In this document: one piece after another, positions 54,321 to 63,526 of the stretch
Numbering within the stretch: the stretch's first letter is position 1
Layout: each line of letters starts with the position of its first letter
NCBI GenBank assembly: GCA_016801885.1
Contig: CM028895.1
Coordinates: 18,620,001 to 18,684,000, forward strand
DNA length: 64,000 bases
Source of the DNA: Toxotes chatareus
Lineage: Eukaryota > Chordata > Actinopteri > Toxotidae
Direction: 5' to 3'
Notes under the pieces: generated by a model
Told to the model about the DNA's origin: nothing
What the model saw: the letters and a program-made list of their open reading frames with translations, nothing else
Database searches by the model: none
Program-made: the position numbers and the translations under genes

Positions 54321-55429
54321 TAGGGGTGTGCCCGATTCATTGATTTATAGATTAGTGTCGTGACGCGAAACTTGACGATGCAGAATCGATTCCTAAATGT
54401 TCAAAAAGCGATTCTTTTAATAACGGAAGGAAAGCGCGGCGGTCGGAAGGAAAAAAAGTAGCGCTTCCCCCCGCGGACATATTATGGGGCCCCATGATTT
54501 CCGCGATCACTGAATTGCGGAATTGGCCGACTCAAAGGGAATCTAGTTTTATTGCAGAATATCGCGGAATTTGACATAATTTGAGTGCAATGCTGTTTTC
54601 GTGTGGAAGAGGAACGTGTGTCTGGGGAAAACTGCATGGAGGGAAGCAAATCTGGGTGGCACAACAAGCCCCTTCCACAGACTAAGTCCCTCCCCCTTGC
54701 AAACAATGTAAGCACGGTGAAGCGGCTGCGTACGGCTCCGTCTTTGTTGGCGAAAGAACTGCGAAACGCCACATGAAGTGCTCAGCTCTGTACTGAGCGG
54801 TTAGTGTTGAGTGTTGCATATTCTGTCAACAGTCTGTTGACTGGAAACGTAGGAATACGTGCAGTGACCATGTAGTGTCCCAAATCCATATGAGAAACAA
54901 TCGGGCTGACATGCACATACAGTAAGATTTCAAAGGATTACTTTCTGGACATGTAAAGCAAGATATCAGATTGTAATAGAAGTGAAAATATAGTCCATTT
55001 CCTTCCCCTATTGTTTTCTTTTCTTTTTGAACAGATATTTTTTTTCATGTACATGTTTATAATAAAATAATCCAATCAGAATCATGTCAGTACAGCCACA
55101 CAATATATATTGTTAGTATTATTATTATTATTATATGTTTGTAATCTGCAGCAATAAATGAAACAGGCATTACATGTGCAAGCTAATGCCTTTGTCTTCT
55201 TTTATCAGAGGAGTTTGAAAAAAAAAAAAGAGAGATAAACGTGTTTTACTTCGATGAATGGATATGTAAAAATAGACATTATTTTACAAGTCATTACAGA
55301 GTGAGAAAAGAAACATTCTATGTGGGGGAGATGAATTGAGATGCAGCGATACTGGTGGAATAATGGAATTGTAGCACTGTGAATCGTAATGGAATTGAAT
55401 CGTGAGGTGACTTAGATGGCATACCCCTA
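54321..55429. mobile_element. Non-autonomous hAT transposon with exact 8-bp target duplication
   Basis: The element begins TAGGGGTGTGCC and ends GGCATACCCCTA, terminal inverted repeats matching at 11 of 12 positions. It is flanked by identical 8-bp duplications TACTATAA at 54313-54320 and 55430-55437. An 8-bp duplication with short TAGGGG-type ends is the signature of the hAT superfamily. Next to the ends are GATTCATTGATTTATAGATT (left) and ATCGTAATGGAATTGAATCG (right), typical subterminal sequence. At 1109 bp it is too short for a transposase and I see none, so it must have been mobilised in trans. The intact duplication implies a fairly recent insertion compared with the LINE it interrupts. 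Confidence 0.9.
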
Positions 55430-55437
55430 TACTATAA
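55430..55437. repeat. Target site duplication, right copy
   Basis: TACTATAA, identical to 54313-54320, immediately outside the right end of the hAT element. Confidence 0.88.
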
Positions 55438-55650
55438 GCACTCAGGACAATTAACTGGAGTTCACTCCTAGGTTAGTTAAGGTTTTTCCAGGTCAACATT
55501 GACAGATGTTATCAGGGGTCGTCTGTTTTTAAATGTCCACAAGGTGTAATCCTTATTTCCTTACAACAACTCTGGGCAGAGTTTTACAACCTGAAAGAAT
55601 GTGGGCAGACTTGTACAAAGGTTGGGTTTTAGGTACAGCGTAGTTCTAAA
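55438..55650. repeat. Second copy of the ~114-bp direct repeat and adjoining repeat-derived sequence
   Basis: The first ~100 bp resemble 54212-54312 (see that entry). The rest, to the LINE endonuclease remnant, has no feature I recognise. Confidence 0.5.
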
Positions 55651-56457
55651 TCAACAGTAAAAAAGGGGGGGAGGGGTCGCTCTGCACGCGTCGGGAAGGT
55701 TTGTGTACACCAAGTCCAACCTGTTCTGTCCTCGGGTTTTAAAGTCCACACATTGTTTGAACTTGGGGAGCACAGTCATTAGCGTTAGCGCCGGGGGGAT
55801 GTAAACAAGCGCTACGATCACGCTGTTGAATGGCCGGCATTTCACCATGAGGAACTCTGTCAAGTGAGAGCAGTGTTTGGTGGCTAACGCGGCACTGATA
55901 CACCAGTCTCTGTTGATGTAGACGTATAGGCGTCCGCCTCGGTTCTTACCGGAGCTCGCCGTGTCTCTGTCCGCTCGGAACCGTGTCGTTCCCTCCAGCT
56001 GTATGGCCACGTGTGGAACGTTGTCTTGGGAGTCACGTCTCCGTGAACGCAAGCACACAACAGTCTCTGTAATCCCTGCGGGTTGTCCTCAGCAAACGAA
56101 GCTCGTCTAGCTTTTTTGTCAAGGGAGCGAACGTTGGAGAGAAGGGGCGACGGCACTGCTGCTCTGGCGGGGTGAGCCTTTAGCCTAGCGTGTGTCCCGG
56201 CTCTCTTCCCACTCTTTTTGGAACGTTCGCAGCGTTTTCGCTTCCTCCTACCTCGGGTGGCTGCCGGCGTTAGTCTCCGCTAGGATTCCGTGTTGGCTCA
56301 GGATGTGCAATTGACGCTGAGGCACCGTGATTTTTTCAGCACACCTTGCTCTGATACTTGGGAGTGTCTGTCGAGCGTAGGTTCTGGCGGATGGGCGTCT
56401 TGTCGGGAAAAAACGTTCACTCTCGCGGGATCCCCGCGGGGCAGCTGAGGATTCCAT
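55651..56457 (-). pseudogene. Endonuclease part of an L2/CR1-group LINE, broken
   Basis: The minus strand reads, with frameshifts, as the start of a non-LTR ORF2: a basic leader RKRCERSKKSGKRAGTHARL (about 56170-56240), then LLSNVRSLDKK, the AP-endonuclease motif with the catalytic asparagine, then AIQLEGTTRFRADRDTASSGK, GGRLYVYINRDWC, HLTEFLMVKCRPF, VALVYIPP and RLDLVYTNLPDA. The glutamate-bearing TETW block is not readable at its expected place, there is a frameshift near 56050, and the segment between YIPP and VLPKF that should carry GDFN is deleted. Orientation and type match the RT remnant at 52437-53985; the two are probably one element later split by the hAT insertion and by deletion. 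Confidence 0.85.
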
Positions 56458-56615
56458 TTATGGGCAAGCCGTGTCAATAGAATTGTAGTCTAATTACAGT
56501 CGAATGTAATCAGATACTTTGATGGGAGAATTTGGTCAGTATGACGTTTCTGTTGAGATAGAGGCCGAAATCACCCACAGTAAATACGGACACTGTTTTA
56601 TGTTTTGTGATGCAG
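56458..56615. other. 3' end of the large ankrd6 intron
   Basis: AT-rich sequence between the LINE start and the exon at 56616, ending in TTTTATGTTTTGTGATGCAG as the splice acceptor. No other feature seen. Confidence 0.7.
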
Positions 56616-56768
56616 GCTCCTCTGAACGGCTGCCGCTGTGAACCTCTCATCAATAAATTGGGAAACCAGCTTAAGGCCACTAAGGAGGAGATGAAGACCG
56701 AGATCCACACCGTTCAAGACCTCATGAACAGCAAGATTGGCCAGCTGGATCGCAAAAACAAACAGCAG
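56616..56768 (+). CDS. ankrd6: ankrd6 internal exon, coiled-coil core
   Basis: Encodes 51 residues beginning APLNGCRCEPLINKLGNQLK and continuing through KEEMKTEIHTVQDLMNSK to GQLDRKNKQQ. This directly continues the KDGKIMQ end of the exon at 3227, as in vertebrate ANKRD6, and is the most diagnostic piece of the gene. It is predicted to be largely alpha-helical with heptad-like spacing of L, I, V and M. The acceptor is GATGCAG|GCT, the donor CAGCAG|GTAACA, phase 0 on both sides. ANKRD6 (diversin) is a cytoplasmic scaffold that binds casein kinase I epsilon, axin and Dishevelled and moves signalling from canonical Wnt toward planar polarity; those roles are known for the family, not shown here. 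Confidence 0.95.
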
Positions 56769-56986
56769 GTAACAGGCATGATAACACACCGCAGCTCATT
56801 CTACCTGCACTGAAGTGTGTCCTTCTGAAAGTTCAAAGTTACGGCGCTACTCCTTGGAGTGATTCTGTCTGAGACACTTTCTGTGACATCAGAGTGAGTC
56901 TTGAGTGCAGCGGGGGTTTTCCAAAGTCTTCTCATTGTGGCAGTGTCATTGCTGAACAGAAATAGCGTAGAGATCTAACAGTGCGT
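56769..56986. other. Intron sequence, no feature seen
   Basis: Unremarkable intron between the coiled-coil exon and the foldback element. Confidence 0.6.
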
Positions 56987-57160
56987 ACGGGGTTAGGGCT
57001 TCTACTCACTGCGGTCAAGGCAGCCGCTATTTGCTACTGCTTAGTCAAATCAGCCGCCCCTGTATCTCGAAGGCGCATCGCAACTAACATTGACGGTACG
57101 AGGCCAAATAATACGTGCACCTTTGAAAATAAGGGCGAACGCGTTGTAGCGTATATTCTT

Positions 57161-57186
57161 TTATATATATATATATATATATATAT
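57161..57186. repeat. (TA)n microsatellite in left foldback arm
   Basis: Perfect TA run at the position mirrored by the TA/CA tract in the right arm. Confidence 0.9.
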
Positions 57187-58065
57187 GTATAAAACTTTTA
57201 AAGGTACAAGTACTACCACTGTGTACCCAGCTGTCAAACGGCCAAGTATTGACTTAACATTTACAACATTACATTAACAACTGTCTTTAACTTTGAGGAA
57301 GGATTCAAAATTTTCTGTCAATAAGTAGTCAATGACTTTCTTATTTTGAGATGCAGTACTTACTGTGCTACTACCACAAGTCATATGAAGTCTTGCCACT
57401 GTGTACTTTCAGAGTAATCAGCTGTCAAAGTGCCTACGATTAATTTAACATGGACATGTGTGTTGAACTTTGAGCAAGGGGCAAATTTTGTCTGTCCATA
57501 GGTAGTCAATGACTTTGATATTTTGAGATGCAGTACTTACTGTGCTACTACCACAAGTCATATGAACTCCTGCCACTGTGTACTTTCAGAGTAATCAGCT
57601 GTCAAAGTACCTGTCTGTGGTCAAATACATGCATCTGTGTTCAGCTTTGAGGAAAGATTAAGCTAAGTTATATATCTAACACTCTCTAACTTTGCTACCT
57701 GCATTTGAATAATATACTTACCTATTAAGTACTGCATCTCAAAATATCGAAGTCATAGACGACTTATGGACGGGGAAAAAATGAACCCTTGCTCAAAGCT
57801 GAATACTGATGTATAGATTTGAAAAATGATAGGTACTTTGACAACTGATTACTCTGAAAGTACACAGTGGCAGGAGTTCATATGACGTGTGGTAGTAGCA
57901 CAGTAAGTAATGCATCTCAAAATAAGAAAGTCATTGACTACTTATGCACAGACAAATGTCAACCCTTGCTTAAAGTAGAAGATGGATGCATAAGTGGAAT
58001 CAGTAGTAGCCACTTTGACAGCTGAGTGCACTGTGGTAGTACTTATACCTGTAAGTTTTTTCTAT

Positions 58066-58080
58066 GGTATATATATATGG

Positions 58081-58160
<80 letters not shown>
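58066..58160. repeat. Compound (TA)n/(TG)n/(CA)n microsatellite in right foldback arm
   Basis: TATATA runs, a short TGTGTG run and about 16 CA units. It mirrors the left-arm TA run but has expanded with CA repeats. Confidence 0.92.
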
Positions 58161-58161
<1 letters not shown>

Positions 58162-58320
58162 TACAACGTGTTTGCTCTTTTTTTGAAAGGTGAACGTGTT
58201 GTTTGTCCGTGCTACGTACCGTAAATGTTAGTTGCAGTGCGCCTTTGAGATACAGGGATGGTTGATTTGACTAAGCAGTAGAAAGTAGCGGCTGGCTTGA
58301 TTGCAGTTTCTACTCCCCGT

Positions 58321-58991
58321 GTGGTTTATTTGGTGGAGTCTTACAGAGACAGCGCAGGAGCTTTGGCCTCGTTTCCCTGTGGAGGCACCCTATGCGTAAT
58401 ACATGCTTTTACAATACTGTCAGATGCTTCAGTCGTTCATGTGTGTATTTGGAGCATCTTCGCTGCTTGAGAAAGTACAAGTGTGAATGTAGGCATGAAC
58501 GTCTAAGCAGTGAGATAAGGACAGCAGAAAGTATGTGGGGCCAAAGTTAAGCACCAGAGAGGAAAATGGGAAATGTAACAGGTTTTAGACCGACGGAAGG
58601 CAACACAAAACAGTGCGTTATTGTCTTTATTGTTCACGAACATACTCTCAAGTGCAACACGTGTTCTTAATAAGCTAACGGACTGTGGCTTCATTCTTAG
58701 TGTAAATAGAATAGTAAGGATTAGCACTATGGTATTGTGCAATCCTGCAGGGCTATGTGTATGACACATTTAAGGTTATATGTTAAGGTGACTTTAGCGA
58801 AGGTAAGGAAATGAGAGATTTCAGAACTGGTCTGTATTATGTGGGCAGAATTGTAGCATGGATCAAGAAGGAGTAAAAAATGTACATGTAAGCTAGAGAA
58901 GATGTAACAGTACAAAAGTCCAAACAAACGAGGCCTCCTTGGCCGTGTTTACCTCTGTGCCTTGATGATACATTATTGTTGTCGCCGTCAG
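58321..58991. other. Intron sequence, no feature seen
   Basis: Rest of the intron before the exon at 58992. Short open frames on both strands have no recognisable motif. Confidence 0.6.
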
Positions 58992-59105
58992 ATCTGGGCT
59001 CTCGATAAGATGACACTGGAGAGAGTGTCAGCAGAGAGGAGTGAGTGTCTGCAGAGGATCGAGCAGCGCGCCGTGCAGGAGCGAGCGGAGGCAGAGAAGA
59101 GACAG
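58992..59105 (+). CDS. ankrd6: ankrd6 internal exon, coiled coil
   Basis: Encodes 38 residues from IWALDKMTLERVSAERSECL to RAEAEKRQ, a charged amphipathic helix that continues the coiled coil of the previous exon. LDK..ERVSAER.ECL is the pattern I recognise from vertebrate ANKRD6. It is bounded by GCCGTCAG|ATC and AGACAG|GTAACC, phase 0 at both ends. No oddities beyond a weak pyrimidine tract at the acceptor. Confidence 0.93.
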
Positions 59106-59365
59106 GTAACCTGAACAAGCGGAGCGAAGGAATGTGTCAGTTTGAAGTAGTACCTTTTTTTTTTGGTCAAAGAACAAATGTCAATTTCTTATGGCTCATA
59201 TGTAAACAGGTGGTTGAATGTATGGTTTGTTCTCCATACCTGGCTCTTTAGCTGCTAAATACTCCACTCTGTCTATCAGCTGGTGTCTAGCTTTGCCTGC
59301 TGTGTGGTGCTGGGCAGGTGGTAAGTGTCATCTGTTTTGTGTGGTTGTTTGTGCTCCTGAAGCAG
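59106..59365. other. Short ankrd6 intron
   Basis: A 260-bp intron with standard GT-AG ends. Nothing else is seen. Confidence 0.85.
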
Positions 59366-59663
59366 GCGTCTGTGGTCAGCGAACTGAAGAGCTGGTGTCT
59401 GTCCAAACTGCAGAACACGGAGGTGCGCTTCACCGGAGACCCCAGCAGCGTTCAACGGCAGCGCTCCTCCTCTGCGGCCGAGGGTGTGGACGAAGCGGAT
59501 GGAGCCGGTTTCGCCGCGTTGCCTGTAGAACATGGTGGCACCTCCCATTGCCCGGAGCTCCACAGCAGCCCAGCACTCCTGGAGTCTAACTGTGGGGAAC
59601 TCGGTGTGGCAGAGGGTGGCTCAGCCAACCACTACTTTGTGGTGCATGTGGAGAGCTCTCCAG
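59366..59663 (+). CDS. ankrd6: ankrd6 internal exon, conserved WC helix then variable linker
   Basis: Encodes 99 full codons plus the first base of the next. The first ~28 residues (ASVVSELKSWCLSKLQNTEV and RFTGD) match the conserved family segment after the coiled coil, including the ELK.WC signature. The remainder is a low-complexity linker rich in A, E, G and S (RSSSAAEGVDEADGAG, then SPALLESNCGELGVAEGG) ending NHYFVVHVESSP. The acceptor is GAAGCAG|GCG and the donor CTCCAG|GTATGT. It ends in phase 1 and joins in frame with the exon at 60163, the shared codon being GAT (Asp). Confidence 0.92.
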
Positions 59664-60162
59664 GTATGTCCTCAGCAAACAGCTCCGTGTAGGGGTTTTT
59701 GTTGTTGTAGTATGTAAGAGACAGTATTAGTAGAGGAGTTTATCCCTGGGAATCCTCACCTATTGTCATGTCAAGTCTACAGGCCATGCTCAGGTAAATG
59801 GTGTGTAGGGCAAAAATGGTGTCCCTTTTTTTTGGGGGGGGGGGGCAAAAAAAAGCCATAGGGTTACATTGGGGGAAAAAAGAACACGACAAAGCTGTTT
59901 CATTAAGAGGCATTCTTTATTTCTTCCATATTATTGAAGTTCATTGGAATCTAACTTTTTGCAGCAGATTTTTCAGATGGTCAGTGTGTTATTGCGTCAT
60001 TCTGACTTGTTTGGAAGGAGCAACAGTGATGTCACAGGAAAACATCATGACTGAGTTGTTCATGATTCAGTCACTCTGTGTGCTGATTAGGAAGACTGCA
60101 TGAATAATAGTGAATGATGGTGTTCAGTGGTCGCTGTGTAATTGAATGTGCTCATTCCACAG
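59664..60162. other. ankrd6 intron
   Basis: A 499-bp intron. It contains a G-run at about 59835-59845 and otherwise nothing recognisable; acceptor CTCATTCCACAG. Confidence 0.8.
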
Positions 60163-60761
60163 ATGGCGATAAGGCACATAACACAGAAGTCACCTCTCCT
60201 GTGGGAGCCAAGAGGCTGCCGGCGTCTGGCCAGGCGGTCCGGCCGAAGGAGCGCTTGCCGATCTGCGGCGACACCCAGAGGAAGAACAGGGACTCGCAGG
60301 ACGTGGACACGGCGGGGTACGGCGCCAGTGGGTGCAGAGGCCACCGAGGGAGCAGCCCGTCTCTGGCCACAGAGCGACACGGCGGTGGCGGCGGGGTGGA
60401 AGCTGGGCTCCGAGACGGCAAACGAGGCAGGGACAGAGGCAAGCTCCATGCAAAGCTTTCCCAGCTCAGCACTCATTCCAGAGGGGCCGCAGGCGCCAGG
60501 ATTCTGGAGGTCTTTGGAGATGAGGCCGGCGAGCCCTCCTTTGCTCAGGAGAGGGACAACATGCACGCCCTGGAGGTGACCCAGTATTTCTTTGAGGCGG
60601 TGTCGACGCAGATGGAGCGCTGGTACGAGAGGAAGGTGCAGGAGGCTCGCTGGCAGGCCAATCAGAAGGCTCAGGCTGACAGAGCTGCGCTGATGGAGAG
60701 GATCTCTTGTTTGGAGGAGGAGCTGCACATGCTGAGGACAGACAAAAACCATGACAGTTAA
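60163..60761 (+). CDS. ankrd6: ankrd6 terminal coding exon
   Basis: Encodes the last ~198 residues. After a long variable, arginine/glycine-rich linker, the final ~65 residues are the strongly conserved C-terminal helix of ANKRD6: HALEVTQYFFEAVSTQMERW, YERKVQEARWQANQKAQADR, then LEEELHMLRT, ending KNHDS and TAA at 60759-60761. The segment is strongly helical and probably a coiled coil. Phase is consistent with the donor at 59663. GC content is much higher than in the upstream introns. Seven exons in the window join to about 517 residues with no internal stop, so the gene looks intact despite the expanded intron. Confidence 0.95.
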
Positions 60762-61255
60762 TACAGAGATCAGCTGTCGTGAGTAGGCTGCACAGAAATG
60801 TGCGTCCACGGTCGCAGTGGGTAGGTATGTGTAGAGTCATCCCTATGTCCTGTGTTTGAGAGAGAGAGCAGTTCCTGCCAAGCTAGATGGGAGAAGACTG
60901 ATGCCATGTGCCACTTTTGCAGTCCCTCGGGGCTGTGTGAGCGGTTGCAGCCCGGGCTGGTGCGGCTGCCCCCGATGCGATCCAGCAACAGGCTTGAGTG
61001 AGGCCGAGCTCAGCGGAGGAAAGGATGCAAGTCTGGTGTGCTGTTCCTGCAGCTTCCGCTGCCCCTGCCGGTTGGCTGGAGGCCAAACCTGCAGCAACAG
61101 CGGCTCCTGGTGGACGGGGCGGGATAGGCCCGCAGTAGCAGCAGTGCAGCAGAGGAGGTGCCGTCGAGTCCAGCCCCAGCCCTTGGCACCTGGCAGTACA
61201 GGGTGCGGATCCCATGCATGGCCGCAGGGGCATGGGAGATGGCGAGAATTAATAC
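60762..61255 (+). other. ankrd6: Probable ankrd6 3' untranslated region, first part
   Basis: GC-rich sequence after the stop codon with no further exon pattern. Open frames here are by-products of high GC. I saw no AATAAA on the plus strand between the stop and 61853; the nearest plausible plus-strand signal is ATTAAA near 63252, so the 3' end of the transcript is undetermined. Confidence 0.5.
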
Positions 61256-61497
61256 GCATTTCCATAACAGCGCCCGCAGCTAGGGTCAGGGTCAGGGGCA
61301 GGGCCAGGGGTAGGGTTTGGGGGGTTGGGGTTAGCCCCTTTTCGGACGACCCCGATCCAGCTCGTGGCGTCAGGGCGGTCTAACGCCACGGGCTGGATCG
61401 GGGTCGTCCGAAAAGGGGCTAACCCCAACCCCCCAAACCCTACCCCTGGCCCTGCCCCTGACCCTGACCCTAGCTGCGGGCGCTGTTATGGAAATGC
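61256..61497. repeat. Near-perfect 115-bp inverted repeat with 12-bp loop
   Basis: Arms 61256-61370 and 61383-61497 are reverse complements at 114 of 115 positions. The one difference (T at 61362 opposite G at 61391) would be a G-U pair in RNA. The loop is CAGGGCGGTCTA. The arms are GC-rich, with AGGGTCAGGGTCAGGGGCAG on the left. No flanking target duplication is evident. It starts 495 bp after the ankrd6 stop codon, so it may be transcribed within the 3' UTR. Confidence 0.95.
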
Positions 61498-61853
61498 ACG
61501 GATATGCATATTTCCTATGCTGCGCTGGTGTACTGCTGTACATGAATGGTGACATGGGCCCATTGGCTTGCCAAGCTGGGACAACACATAGAACGCTGAG
61601 AGACTTTGCCCTTCCCCACTCAACACACACACACACACACACACAGTACAACACCTGAGGCTTACGCACTGTTTGTTTGACATAACTGCATTACATCCAG
61701 AACAATTGGCCCATAAAGACCTTTGGAATATGTCTCCATAATTGTACATTGTGCTTCTTTCTGGCAGCTTCCCACTTTCTCACTGCGTCGACCTTACTAA
61801 GTGGTCTCAAATATTGCTCGACATTGCTCATATTCCCTCAGGACACCATAACT
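61498..61853. other. Intergenic or 3' UTR sequence with a CA microsatellite
   Basis: Contains a (CA)n run at about 61624-61646. No gene seen. Confidence 0.6.
61624..61646. repeat. (CA)n microsatellite
   Basis: About eleven CA units. Confidence 0.92.
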
Positions 61854-61867
61854 CAGTGGTTCCCAAA

Positions 61868-62645
61868 GTGGGGGGGCCAATTGCCATAGCAAGGGGGCAG
61901 CAGGGCCCCCCCTAGGGGGGGGCCAAGTGCTATCATGGGGGGGGGGCCAGTGCCATAGCAAGGGGCGCAGGGCCCCCCTGGGGGGGCAAGTGCTATCACG
62001 GTGGGGAGGCTGTGCCATCGCTGGGGGCACAGGCCACACCCCTCAAGGGGGGGGCCCACTGCCATAGCAAGGGGGGGGCAGGGCCCCTGTGCCATCACCA
62101 GCAGGCCAAGCCCCTGGAGGGGGGGGCAGTGCCAGCAGGGGGGGCCCAGTGCTATCACGGTGGGGGGGCTGTGCCATCGCGGGGGAGCACACCCCCGAGG
62201 GGGGGGGGGGCCCCACTGCCATAGCAAGGGGGGGCCCCCTGTGCCATCGCAGGGGGTGGGGGCCAGAGGCCAAGCCCCTGGAGGGGGGGGCAGTGCCATA
62301 GCAGGGGGGCCCAGTGCTATCACGGTGGGGGGGGCTGTGCCATCGCGGGGGGGGGGGCACGGGCCACACCCCCTAGAGGGGGGGGCCCCACTGCCATAGC
62401 AAGGGGGGGGGCAGGGCCCCTGTGCCATCGCAGGGGGTGGGGGCCGCAGGCCAAGCCCCCTGGAGGGGGGGGGGGCAGTGCCATAGCAGGGGGGGCCCAG
62501 TGCTATCACGGTGGGGGGGGGCTGTGCCATCGCGGGGGGGGGGGCACGGGCCACACCCCCTCGAGGGGGGGGCCCCACTGCCATAGCAAGTGGGGGGGGT
62601 TGGGGGCACAGTGCTATAGCAGGGGGGGTGCGGGGGGGGGTGCCA
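61868..62645. repeat. G-rich minisatellite with ~160-186-bp higher-order period
   Basis: Short blocks such as GTGCCATAGCA, GTGCTATCACGG and TGTGCCATCGC are separated by runs of 5-13 Gs. The block GCTATCACGG recurs at about 61992, 62151, 62316 and 62502, giving higher-order units of roughly 159, 165 and 186 bp that lengthen to the right as G-runs grow. The plus strand has many G-runs capable of G-quadruplex formation. Open frames on both strands are low-complexity translations of the repeat (proline-rich or glycine-rich). Confidence 0.93.
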
Positions 62646-62698
62646 CGGGCACCAATAGACTAACTGAATGAATCAGTAAATGATATTGCTAGCGAAAC

Positions 62699-63120
62699 AT
62701 GGAGACGTTCTTGACGGGACTGTCACGCTACAGAAAAGCTGAGGATGAAGCATCTCCAAATGTGCTTCCAAAAGAATTGCATCCTCTGTCATACAGCACC
62801 TTCAGCAGGCGCATCTATATGTCTACGGACATAGAGGAGCAGCTTCAGGATAAGGTGCGTGACAGCCACCTTTCTCTGCAGATGGAGGAAGCCACTGACA
62901 GTAACAAAGACTCTTTAGTGACAACTTATGTGAGATTCGTACATGGGGATGACATGAGGGAGGAATTGCACAAGACCTGTTTGAAATCCTAGATTCTTAC
63001 TTGAAAGAGGCCCATCTCGAATGGGAGGACCGTGTGGGAATCGGCACAGACGGGGTGCGGGCTATAGCTGGGAAACGGGGAGGGCTGCAAGCGCTCATCA
63101 AGCGCGTCTCCCCCAATGTG
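62699..63120 (+). pseudogene. hAT transposase fragment (ZBED5/FAM200-like)
   Basis: Encodes METFLTGLSRYRKAEDE, then STFSRRIYMSTDIEEQLQDK, SHLSLQMEEATDSNKDSLVT, TYVRFVHGDD, and, after a frameshift near 62965, DLFEILDSYLKEAHLEWEDR and VGIGTDGVRAIAGKRGGLQA followed by IKRVSPNVQS. These match in order the N-terminal catalytic region of Charlie-type hAT transposases and the host proteins derived from them; D in the EATD and TDG motifs corresponds to conserved acidic positions. The C-terminal half (including the hATC dimerisation region) and the BED finger are absent. A dead fragment inside the hAT element. Confidence 0.87.
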
Positions 63121-63159
63121 CAGTCGAGAGAGTCAGCAGAGAAAGTTTGGGAACCACTG

Positions 63160-63526
63160 CTTTATATCAACCCGTTGGTTAGCTTGACATGAGCTCACCA
63201 CATATGCATACCCACACACTCTGTATGATGACGCCAGAAAACCTTTTTTGTATTAAACACAAATGACTGCTCTCAATCTGCCTTTCTTCCAGTTTATTCT
63301 CTATAATCTACAGAACATACAGATGCCTCCCAGGTTCATCGCAATCAATACAAACAACACTTCTCACCGGTGTCCTTTAGCTCTATGCCGTCCATCCCTG
63401 ATAAGTACGCATCTCTGCGGTGGCGGTGCTGGCGGCGGCGGCTCCTCTGTCTCCACGGTTTCCTCGGCACCTTCTCACAGCGACCGCTGCAGATCAGGGA
63501 CACACCCCCCCAGCAGCTCCAAGTCA
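63160..63526 (-). other. lyrm2: lyrm2 3' untranslated region and intergenic gap
   Basis: Sequence between the hAT element and the lyrm2 stop codon. On the minus strand AATAAA occurs at 63293-63298, about 230 bases after the stop, and is a good candidate polyadenylation signal. A GC-rich patch at about 63410-63450 is a short GGC/GCG-type repeat. Confidence 0.6.
63293..63298 (-). promoter_or_regulatory. lyrm2: Candidate polyadenylation signal of lyrm2
   Basis: AATAAA on the minus strand downstream of the lyrm2 stop codon; no nearer canonical signal seen. Confidence 0.55.

Larger units (their letters stand above)
56987..58320. mobile_element. 1.33-kb foldback element with arms built of ~177-bp subrepeats
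   Basis: The two halves are inverted copies. The left arm begins ACGGGG and the right ends CCCCGT. The left CTACTGCTTAGTCAAATCAG matches the complement of the right TTGATTTGACTAAGCAGTAG, and similarity continues inward through GTATCTC..AAGGCGCA, a (TA)n tract, GTACTACCACTGTG and AGCTGTCAAA. Inside each arm a ~177-bp segment occurs twice (left at about 57325 and 57502; right, complemented, near 57758 and 57936) and contains TTGAGATGCAGTACTTACTG. No transposase is seen and I found no clear target duplication. The plan is that of a non-autonomous foldback DNA element. I cannot name the family. Confidence 0.82.
61854..63159 (+). mobile_element. Decayed hAT (Charlie-like) transposon
   Basis: The left end CAGTGGTTCCCAAAGT and the complement of the right end (CAGTGGTTCCCAAACT) agree over the first 14 bases; this is the well-known terminal sequence of Charlie-type hAT elements. 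Between the ends are a G-rich minisatellite (61868-62645) and a transposase remnant (62699-63120). The bases just outside (CCATAACT and CTTTATAT) are not a matching 8-bp duplication, so the element is old or one end has been rearranged. At 1306 bp it lacks most of a full transposase gene. Confidence 0.85.

Noticed and set aside
54482..54776. Open frames within the 54321-55429 hAT element as a possible transposase
   Set aside because: Short, on both strands, without BED finger, RNase H-like or hATC motifs; the element is too short to be autonomous.
60087..61383. Several long frames on both strands overlapping the last ankrd6 exon and beyond
   Set aside because: High GC removes stop codons. 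The only frame with recognisable, phase-consistent protein is the ankrd6 exon.
61277..61460. Telomere-like sequence (GGGGTTAG, CCCTAACCCC-like)
   Set aside because: Only isolated GGTTAG-type words within a unique inverted repeat, not a TTAGGG array.
61853..62609. Long proline-rich minus-strand frame of 243 codons and related frames
   Set aside because: Low-complexity translation of the G-rich minisatellite; the composition reflects C-runs and there is no conserved domain.
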